Source: Candidatus Moranbacteria bacterium CG_4_8_14_3_um_filter_34_16 (GTDB lineage: Bacteria; Patescibacteriota; Minisyncoccia; Moranbacterales; UBA2206). From it: DNA of 11,817 nucleotides. The stretch lies in NCBI GenBank assembly GCA_002782345.1, contig PFHO01000057.1, positions 1-11,817 of the forward strand. The letters are read 5' to 3'. Both the position numbers and the translations under genes were made by a program. Shown in pieces: positions 6,541 to 11,817 of the stretch; the stretch's first letter is position 1; every line of letters starts with the position of its first letter. The notes below the pieces were generated by a model. It worked only from the letters and a program-made list of their open reading frames with translations. It searched no databases and was not told the origin of the DNA.

Positions 6541-7905
6541 TCATTTCTTCATTTCCCATTCATTTTGCAAAGTAATGGGAAAGTTTTTGTTTTCTCCAGT
6601 TTTAGAAATCACACTAATCCCCACTGGAACATTTCCTAATCCAGATTGTTTTTGGAAAAATAAATCATAATTCTCTTCATTAATATTTTCCGACAAATAA
6701 TAATCCAACTCTACCGTTTTAGTTTGTCCTATCGGCACTGTAATAATGGACGCGAAATATTTTTTCTCCAGTTCATTTCCAAAGCGAATTTCGCCTAAAT
6801 TTTTGGAATCAAAAAGCCAAGAGTTGGCGGGAACATAAACTCTTAGATAACTAAGATATTCTTTAGTCATCCAATCTTTTTCTTTAGCAGTATGATTATA
6901 AATAATTTTAAGTCGTGCCTCCGGTCTTTCTTTGGAAAAATCAACTGTGTATGAATAATTTCTTTTAATGTAATAATCGCTTTTCAAAGCTCCTAGATTA
7001 GCGTCCACTATCATCAGATAATCATTATTCCAATTTTTTTTCATTTCTCCCGACCAACCGGCTTTTTGCGTTTGAAACTGTAATGTTTGATCTTTGAAAA
7101 AAAGTTGGATATTTTTATTATTTAAATCATTCAAAATCATTTTAGCCAAATCAATTTTTTTGGAATTGTCCAAAGTTTTAATTTTTTGGGAAATTTCCTG
7201 CGCCAATTCATTCATTACTGATTTTCGTTCCCCTATTTCTAACCCTTGTTTGGCATATCCTTTTTCCACTTGATATTCCAATGTTAAAATAGCGTTTTCA
7301 CTGTCGTATGTTCCGGGATAACTGGGCAAAGTGACTGGTCCAGTTACACTTAAAAAAGAAGTCAACACTTTGGAGTTTATCGCCACAATACCGTCAAATT
7401 TTTCTTCTCCTTTTCCCATTTCATAAAAATATTGAGCTTTCTTTGCGTTTTCTGAAAAATCCGGCGACCAATTGGAATCGCGCAATTTCCAAGAACCGAT
7501 ATGCAACATTTCTTTTATTGGATAAGGCGGTTCTTGAGTATCAGGAATACGCGCGTCAAAATTGGAAAGATCATGAGTTCCAATTTCCAAAATTTCTCCG
7601 TTTTTCACTTTTAAAATTCCAAAAGAACCGATATATCCTCCGCCCGGACGGAGTTCCATATCATTTTGAAACAAAACCAAAAAAACTTTTTCCTGATCAT
7701 CTTTTTTCAAAAGATAATCGGCAAAATAAGCGATAAATTTATATTCTTCTTTTTCTTCCAGCCTAAAGGGCAAAAAGTCAATGGTTTTTGTTATCATTTG
7801 CATCTTATCATTTCTGAATTGAAGAAAAAAATATAAAGACACCCAGAAAATAACCGCTAATGACCAAAATATAACCCAGAATTTTTTAGAACGTTTCTTT
7901 GCCAT
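6541..7905 (-). CDS. DUF4012 membrane-anchored surface protein
   Basis: The protein is 454 residues with an N-terminal basic patch and one membrane segment (about 9-29), placing the bulk outside the cell. It carries the hallmarks of DUF4012: NDMELRPGGGYIGSFG (81-96), the LRDSNWSPDF motif (141-150) and FDGIVAI (170-176). A beta-rich C-terminal half follows. DUF4012 proteins occur in actinobacteria, other Gram-positives and Patescibacteria, commonly beside polysaccharide genes; no activity is established to my knowledge. Here it is the last gene of an operon with two glycosyltransferase-type proteins and a Wzz-like protein, which supports a role in processing or anchoring a surface glycan. It lies 48 bases after the Wzz-like gene. 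Confidence 0.88.
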   Translation of the reverse strand: MAKKRSKKFWVIFWSLAVIFWVSLYFFLQFRNDKMQMITKTIDFLPFRLEEKEEYKFIAYFADYLLKKDDQEKVFLVLFQNDMELRPGGGYIGSFGILKVKNGEILEIGTHDLSNFDARIPDTQEPPYPIKEMLHIGSWKLRDSNWSPDFSENAKKAQYFYEMGKGEEKFDGIVAINSKVLTSFLSVTGPVTLPSYPGTYDSENAILTLEYQVEKGYAKQGLEIGERKSVMNELAQEISQKIKTLDNSKKIDLAKMILNDLNNKNIQLFFKDQTLQFQTQKAGWSGEMKKNWNNDYLMIVDANLGALKSDYYIKRNYSYTVDFSKERPEARLKIIYNHTAKEKDWMTKEYLSYLRVYVPANSWLFDSKNLGEIRFGNELEKKYFASIITVPIGQTKTVELDYYLSENINEENYDLFFQKQSGLGNVPVGISVISKTGENKNFPITLQNEWEMKK

Positions 7906-7953
7906 AAATTTTATAAAAATTAAATTAAGTCTTTGTCTAAATCAAAAATTATT

Positions 7954-9009
7954 TTATATTTTCTTTCCGCTTAACAATTTATTCAATCTTTCTTTTACTT
8001 CTTCCAGTGTAGGTTCACGAAACTCTAATTCTTCCGTTTCATTTTCTTCCGACATTTTTGTCGGCAACAAGTCTTCTTTTGTTTTATCTTTATGTTTTGG
8101 CAAATTTTCATTTGGAAAATTTTGTGAAAACAAATGCTTGCTTTTGGGAACAGAAAAAATAAGCTCCTCTTTTTTTTCATCTTCTTTTTTTGGTTCCTCC
8201 GGCGCTACCGGAAGATTGTCCGGCGCCATCCATTTTTTGGAAAATCCGGAAAAATAATTTTCTTCTCCTGTTGTTTCTGCCAAAATCCATGGCTTTATCT
8301 TTGATTCAGTAAACTTTTTCTTGCCAATTTCATTTTTGTTTGGTTTTAATTCAAAAAATGATTTTTTATTTTGGTTGAAATTGCTTTGAAAATAATCTTT
8401 TTTTGTTTGTTTCTTTTCATTTTTTTGATTTTTTTTCAAAAAAGAAAAAGAAAAATAAAAAGAAAGAAATGAAATCAAAAATCCGGTTAAAAAACCTTTT
8501 AAAATTATTATCCAAAAAGGTTGAGCAAAAGCATCTTGAACAATAGGTTCTTCAATTAAACGAACATCAATGTCTTTTTTAATATCATAATAAATTCCAA
8601 CAGACTTTATAAAAGTTTCTTTTACTTGATCAGCTAAATCTTCTAGCTGAAATCTATCTTTGTCGTTTAGCGTAATTCTTATTATTCCAGTCTCTTTAAA
8701 ATTTTCTATTTTAATTTTTTTATTCCAATATTGCTTTTTTTTATCATCCGGAAATTCTCCGATTCCTTCATTAAAAAGATCCGGATTTTCTCGGATTATT
8801 TCTCCAAAAAAAGACAAAGTTGCGGGAAGAGCGCTCAAATTGGAAATAATTTGAGGAGAATTTTTGACCGACACTTCGTTTTGAGGAATGATCAAAAAAT
8901 CAATTTCTGATTGAAATATTTTTTCCAAATTGAAAAAAGCCGATGTTATCACAAAAGACGCCAACAAAAAAATTGTCCAAAAAGATTTTGTCTTAAATAT
9001 TTCTTTCAT
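7954..9009 (-). CDS. Wzz/chain-length-determinant-like membrane protein with long cytoplasmic tail
   Basis: Two membrane segments (about 10-26 and 165-191) enclose an outer region of about 140 residues with alternating strand and helix, as in Wzz, CapA and YveK polysaccharide co-polymerases. The AQPFWIII sequence just before the second segment is like the proline-containing pre-membrane motif of that family. A cytoplasmic tail of about 160 residues follows: lysine-rich, low in complexity and probably disordered, ending in a helix-like EPTLEEVKERLNKLLSG (332-348). No Walker motif is present, so any tyrosine kinase is separate or missing. Its start overlaps the end of the preceding glycosyltransferase-like gene by 17 bases, implying translational coupling. 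It probably sets glycan length or scaffolds the assembly enzymes. Confidence 0.75.
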   Translation of the reverse strand: MKEIFKTKSFWTIFLLASFVITSAFFNLEKIFQSEIDFLIIPQNEVSVKNSPQIISNLSALPATLSFFGEIIRENPDLFNEGIGEFPDDKKKQYWNKKIKIENFKETGIIRITLNDKDRFQLEDLADQVKETFIKSVGIYYDIKKDIDVRLIEEPIVQDAFAQPFWIIILKGFLTGFLISFLSFYFSFSFLKKNQKNEKKQTKKDYFQSNFNQNKKSFFELKPNKNEIGKKKFTESKIKPWILAETTGEENYFSGFSKKWMAPDNLPVAPEEPKKEDEKKEELIFSVPKSKHLFSQNFPNENLPKHKDKTKEDLLPTKMSEENETEELEFREPTLEEVKERLNKLLSGKKI

Positions 9010-10135
9010 TCATTTTGTTGGAAAATATTTTTTTCTGTTTTCTGAAAAAAATATCCTCGCATAAACTTTCCAACTGATTAGCTATATTTTCCCAACTATT
9101 TTTAGATTTTACCTTAACTATCGCTCTTTCTCCCATTTTTTTTGTTTCATCAGGATTATTTATCATTCTTACCATTTTTTCCTCTAAATTACCCTGTATA
9201 TTTTTTTTGAAAAATAAAGCCACTTCATCATTAAAAAAATCTCGTCTGTTTTTTGAATCAATCGCCAAAGTCGCTTTTCCATATTTCATCGCTTTTAAAA
9301 CAATAGAAGGAATTTTTTCTTTTAAGTTGGTTTTAAGAAAAAAATAAGCTCCTAAAAAAAATTGGTTCAAAATTTCTTCCGATTGACAACCGGCAAAAAT
9401 AATATTTTCTCGTCCGCGCGCCATATCCTTGATTTCTTTTGCATAAGCATTTTTCAAAATTTTTGTTTCAAAAATAACCAATTTTTTTTCGCGTGTCAGA
9501 TGCATATCTTCCAAATTCTTAAAAGCTTTAATTACTAAATGAGCGCCACTCTCTTTTTCCAATTTATTTGCCCAAAGAATATAACTTCCCTTTTGCAGAT
9601 TCCATTTTTTCAAATAATTTATGTTTTCTTCTTTTTTTCCGTCAATTCCCCATGGCATTAAAAAAATTTTTTTCGCGTATTTTTCCAAAACATATTTCTT
9701 AAAACTTTTTTGTGTAGTTATGGCTTGATCAATCCAGCGAAAGGAAATAGATTTTAACCAAGATTTTTTATTCCTTTCGCCACTTTGAAATTTGAAGGTA
9801 AGCAAAAAAACAGTTCTTCTTTTGAAAACTTTGAGTAAAAGAAAAGAAAAAGGCAAACTGTCGCAATAATAATGAATTACATCATAATCTTGAAAAAGCG
9901 CTTGCCAATTTGCTTGCAAAAAAAATAATTTTTTTTGAATTTTTTTTCCAAGGTGTCCGCTATTTATTGTTATCTCACTAACACCGTCAAGCTTTGATAC
10001 GCAATCTTTTGCCATATAGAAAAAAACTTGGTGACCTTTTTTCGCCAATTCTTTCGCCAAATTTTCGCTATATTCTCCCGTTTTTCTGTTTGACAAAAAT
10101 GATATTTTTTCTTGATCAATAAAAGCGATTTTCAT
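8993..10135 (-). CDS. Degenerate GT4-type glycosyltransferase paralogue, possibly non-catalytic
   Basis: This 380-residue protein has the two-Rossmann GT-B layout and aligns end to end with its upstream neighbour: MKIAFI start, GHQVFFY, LFQDYDVIH, VIKAF-NL, NIIFAG and AMKYG all match in order. Key positions are altered. The N-terminal glycine pair is replaced (NRKTGE, 16-21). The phosphate-contacting Arg/Lys pair becomes Lys191 and Ser196. The E-x7-E motif becomes Glu273-x7-Lys281, losing the second glutamate. It may be a pseudo-enzyme partner, or an enzyme with altered chemistry. The gene begins 23 bases after its paralogue and the two starts share a 24-base near-identical DNA stretch, supporting duplication. 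It overlaps the Wzz-like gene by 17 bases. Confidence 0.8.
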   Translation of the reverse strand: MKIAFIDQEKISFLSNRKTGEYSENLAKELAKKGHQVFFYMAKDCVSKLDGVSEITINSGHLGKKIQKKLFFLQANWQALFQDYDVIHYYCDSLPFSFLLLKVFKRRTVFLLTFKFQSGERNKKSWLKSISFRWIDQAITTQKSFKKYVLEKYAKKIFLMPWGIDGKKEENINYLKKWNLQKGSYILWANKLEKESGAHLVIKAFKNLEDMHLTREKKLVIFETKILKNAYAKEIKDMARGRENIIFAGCQSEEILNQFFLGAYFFLKTNLKEKIPSIVLKAMKYGKATLAIDSKNRRDFFNDEVALFFKKNIQGNLEEKMVRMINNPDETKKMGERAIVKVKSKNSWENIANQLESLCEDIFFRKQKKIFSNKMNERNI

Positions 10136-10142
10136 CGGTTTT
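10119..10142. repeat. Duplicated start region of the two glycosyltransferase genes
   Basis: This stretch matches 11291-11314 at 23 of 24 positions. It spans the ATG, six to seven codons and a few upstream bases of each gene. It is a trace of tandem duplication, or of conserved translation-start context. Confidence 0.55.
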
Positions 10143-10158
10143 TTAAGATATTAACAAT

Positions 10159-11307
10159 TTATCTTATATTCTTTTTCTTTTCTAAAATTTTTTCGTAAAT
10201 TTTTAAGGTCTTGGAAGTGTTCTCTTCCCAACTATATTTGTTTCTAGTATAAACTTGAGCTTGTTTCCCCTTTTCTTTGACAATTTCTTTATTTTTGAAA
10301 GCAAAAATTAATTTTTCTTCCAAATCTTTAACATCTTTGTTTTTAAAAATAATTCCATTTCCATTCACAGGAATAACATTTTCTTCTATATCGCTGATAA
10401 TTGGACAGATTCCATACCCCATTGCTTCTAGAAGCGTATTGGATAATCCTTCTGTTTCTGATGGTTGAACAAAAACAAAAGAATTTTGAAAAAGAGAAGA
10501 TAAATTTTTTCCATTTTGATTTCCAGTAAAAATTATATTTTTATTTTTTAGGGATAATTCTTTTATTTCCTTCACATAATCATCCGTATAAGCTCCTTCT
10601 CCCGCAATTGCCAGTTTAAACTCGGAAGGAATTTTTTTTTCTTTTTGCAAATTATCAAAAGCTTTAATTAAATAATGAATTCCTTTGTGTCTTATCAATC
10701 TTGAAACAGAAAGAATGTATTTTTCTTTTTCCAAACTGAATCTTTCAATTAATTTTGGTTCATTTATTTCTAAATTTGAAGCGCCATTATAAATAATTTC
10801 TGATTTCCTCTGATATTTTTCTTTCATATACTTTTGCAAAGTTTCACTAGCAGAGATAACTTTATCCGGAAATTTGCTTATCACCCATTCTCCCCAAAGC
10901 AGATATTTTTTTGCCAAATATCCCCATTTTTGATGTTGATTATCGCGAGAATTGAAAGTGGCAATAAGGGCGGTTCTAGGAGAAAAAATTTTTATGATCC
11001 AACATAAAGAAGATGGTCCGGGCTCTTGAAAATGAATCACATCATAGCTTTGAAAAAGAGAATGTATTGTTGCCAAAAAAGTATGTGTCAAAGCACTTAA
11101 ATTTTTGGTTAAAATAGCCGGAAGATAAATTATTTTTACGCCTTTAAATTCTTTTTTAAAACATTTATCCGATGAATAATCCTTTCTGGCATACACAAAA
11201 ACTTGATGACCTCTTTGAGCCATTCTTACACTAATCTCTTCCACTCTTCTTTCCACTCCTCCAGAGATAACCTGAATTCCCTTTTGTCCTATAAAAGCGA
11301 TTTTCAT
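10159..11307 (-). CDS. Glycosyltransferase family 4 protein
   Basis: GT4 enzymes move a sugar from a nucleotide donor to a lipid-linked or growing glycan at the inner face of the membrane, with retention of configuration. The 382-residue protein has the GT-B fold. The acceptor domain starts MKIAFIGQKG with SGGVERR at 15-21. The donor domain has VSRLIRHKG (201-209; Arg203 and Lys208 contact the donor phosphates), AIAGEG (233-238) and a complete Glu286-x7-Glu294 motif (EGLSNTLLE). All expected catalytic features are intact, unlike its paralogue downstream. It is the first gene of the surface-polysaccharide operon, starting about 24 bases from the predicted transcript onset. The donor and acceptor sugars cannot be told from sequence. 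Confidence 0.92.
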   Translation of the reverse strand: MKIAFIGQKGIQVISGGVERRVEEISVRMAQRGHQVFVYARKDYSSDKCFKKEFKGVKIIYLPAILTKNLSALTHTFLATIHSLFQSYDVIHFQEPGPSSLCWIIKIFSPRTALIATFNSRDNQHQKWGYLAKKYLLWGEWVISKFPDKVISASETLQKYMKEKYQRKSEIIYNGASNLEINEPKLIERFSLEKEKYILSVSRLIRHKGIHYLIKAFDNLQKEKKIPSEFKLAIAGEGAYTDDYVKEIKELSLKNKNIIFTGNQNGKNLSSLFQNSFVFVQPSETEGLSNTLLEAMGYGICPIISDIEENVIPVNGNGIIFKNKDVKDLEEKLIFAFKNKEIVKEKGKQAQVYTRNKYSWEENTSKTLKIYEKILEKKKNIR

Positions 11308-11337
11308 TGGTTTTCTTTCTTTATTTTTTAACCGTCA

Positions 11338-11365
11338 AGACTATCACAAGTTAGAAAAAAGTCAA
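11338..11365 (-). promoter_or_regulatory. Candidate promoter of the polysaccharide operon
   Basis: On the minus strand TTGACT (11360-11365) and TAGTCT (11338-11343) are 16 bases apart, and the -10 is preceded by TGA as an extended -10 (TGn). Onset near 11331 gives a 24-base leader. A purine-rich GAAAGAAAACC precedes the ATG but is not a clear Shine-Dalgarno sequence. Confidence 0.5.
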
Positions 11366-11550
11366 GTGTTTTATAACCGGATTCAAGAAATAATTGCATA
11401 TAGCAAAAACTTTAAGAATGTTTTCTTCATAAAGGCAAAGATTTATTATAAAGCGATTTGTGACAAAAAATTTAAAAAACAAAAAAAAGAAATTCTAAAT
11501 ATATTTTTTCCAAATAAAAAAGCTTTCAAATCAATGAAAACTTTTGATTA

Positions 11551-11584
11551 GCAGAGTGGTTCGGAAGCGTCCGAACCACTCTGC
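11551..11584. repeat. Perfect 15-bp inverted repeat downstream of the right-edge gene
   Basis: GCAGAGTGGTTCGGA (11551-11565) and its exact complement (11570-11584) enclose a 4-base loop. On the minus strand it starts 7 bases after the stop of the partial gene, where a terminator would be expected, but the sequence after it (TAATCAAAAG) has no T tract. On the plus strand it is followed by AAAATTTTT. It may be an intrinsic terminator lacking a U tract, or an mRNA-stabilising 3' hairpin. Confidence 0.8.
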
Positions 11585-11591
11585 AAAATTT

Positions 11592-11817
11592 TTATTGGGT
11601 GAAGACTTCCACCCAAAGGCTGGAGATTCTATACTCTCCAGCCTCAAGACCAAAAAAAAGTTGCATCTTTGCGTCATTGCTGGAATTCTTTGCAATGACG
11701 TCAAAGACTATTTCTTGCGGCTCGGCGCCGCAAGGGAGAAGAGTTTGACTCTTCTCTAAAATTTCATAGCCTTCCTGGCTGGAGAATTTTGCTACAATCG
11801 TTCCGGGTTTTCCGGAT
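11592..11817 (-). CDS. C-terminal end of a protein with carbohydrate-binding-like beta-sandwich (partial)
   Basis: A minus-strand frame is open from the window edge (first full codon at 11816) to a TAA at 11592-11594, giving the last 74 residues of a protein. The alternating hydrophobic strands GTIVAKF, EIVFDVIAK, AKMQLFFGL and YRISSLWVEVF, with a Gly/Asn-rich turn before each, resemble the last strands of carbohydrate-binding modules of the CBM4/9 type. The match is to a pattern, not to a specific family. The DNA is about 45% GC by hand count, clearly above the neighbouring genes, and uses GGC, GCC, CCG and CTC codons. Almost all of it lies in short inverted repeats. It sits upstream of the polysaccharide operon in the same direction, so an extracellular glycan-related role is plausible. 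Confidence 0.6.
   Translation of the reverse strand, partial: SGKPGTIVAKFSSQEGYEILEKSQTLLPCGAEPQEIVFDVIAKNSSNDAKMQLFFGLEAGEYRISSLWVEVFTQ
11595..11816. repeat. Train of seven consecutive hairpin-forming inverted repeats
   Basis: From left to right: 11595-11601/11610-11616 (7 bp), 11617-11626/11635-11644 (10 bp, perfect), 11667-11680/11692-11706 (14 bp, one bulge), 11714-11721/11727-11734 (8 bp, perfect), 11736-11744/11748-11756 (9 bp, perfect), 11768-11771/11777-11780 (4 bp, weak) and 11802-11806/11812-11816 (5 bp). Loops are 3-11 bases. All lie within the right-edge coding frame. The perfect 15-bp repeat at 11551-11584 continues the series beyond the stop codon. Confidence 0.8.

Noticed and set aside
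11383..11430. Minus-strand 15-codon frame (MKKTFLKFLLYAIIS) upstream of the polysaccharide operon, with a TATAAT at 11445-11450
   Set aside because: It could be a leader peptide, but there is no matching -35, no ribosome binding site and no attenuator after it; such short frames are common in AT-rich DNA.
11366..11551. Plus-strand open frame of about 61 codons ending at the 15-bp hairpin
   Set aside because: It starts with GTG, is lysine/phenylalanine-rich as expected of random AT-rich DNA, overlaps the polysaccharide-operon promoter on the other strand and resembles no family.
11544..11759. Plus-strand open frame across the hairpin train
   Set aside because: The minus-strand frame over the same bases gives a far more protein-like beta-strand pattern; the plus frame is its shadow, helped by the palindromic sequence.
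11789..11796. TGCTACAAT resembling an extended -10 on the plus strand
   Set aside because: No -35 lies at proper spacing, and it is inside the minus-strand coding frame.
1..11817. CRISPR arrays, tRNA or rRNA genes, transposases
   Set aside because: No regularly spaced identical repeats, cloverleaf-type sequences or transposase motifs were seen on either strand.

Overview
The window is AT-rich bacterial DNA with lysine- and phenylalanine-heavy proteins, compact genes and almost no Shine-Dalgarno sequences. Several gene types are typical of Patescibacteria (CPR bacteria), most like Parcubacteria: a DUF4012 protein, a membrane-anchored PEGA/beta-propeller protein, a Wzz-like protein with a long cytoplasmic tail, and an unusually short SMC. 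This assignment rests on gene content and style, not on a search.

Layout. Positions 1-329 hold an unassigned open frame leaving the left edge, a candidate minus-strand promoter and one copy of an ~83-bp intergenic repeat. Positions 330-4589 (minus strand) carry the informational block rpmF, nusB, rnc and, after a clear terminator and its own promoter, smc. These encode ribosomal protein bL32, an rRNA antitermination factor, the rRNA-processing RNase III and a chromosome-structure ATPase. The SMC has both ATPase half-heads but only about two thirds of the usual length, and I see no hinge. Positions 4590-4981 form a divergent intergenic region. It holds a ~180-nt element that folds well as minus-strand RNA, ahead of rpmF, and shares its 3' half with the repeat at 211-292. 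On the plus strand a promoter lies almost directly on the start of the PEGA gene.

Positions 4982-6478 (plus) encode the PEGA/beta-propeller surface protein, convergent with a minus-strand operon at 6541-11307. Read in transcription order this is a GT4 glycosyltransferase, a degenerate paralogue of it, a Wzz-like membrane protein and a DUF4012 membrane protein. Together they look like a cell-surface polysaccharide unit: sugar transfer at the cytoplasmic face, a chain-length or assembly factor, and an extracellular protein acting on or binding the glycan.

At the right edge (11592-11817, minus) is the 3' end of a gene with a carbohydrate-binding-like beta-sandwich ending. It is visibly richer in GC (about 45% by hand count) than its neighbours. 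Its DNA is almost entirely a train of consecutive inverted repeats, followed just past the stop codon by a perfect 15-bp hairpin. I rank this train, the structured rpmF leader with its second copy, and the apparently hinge-less SMC as the most unusual features. I see no tRNA, rRNA, CRISPR array, transposase or phage gene.
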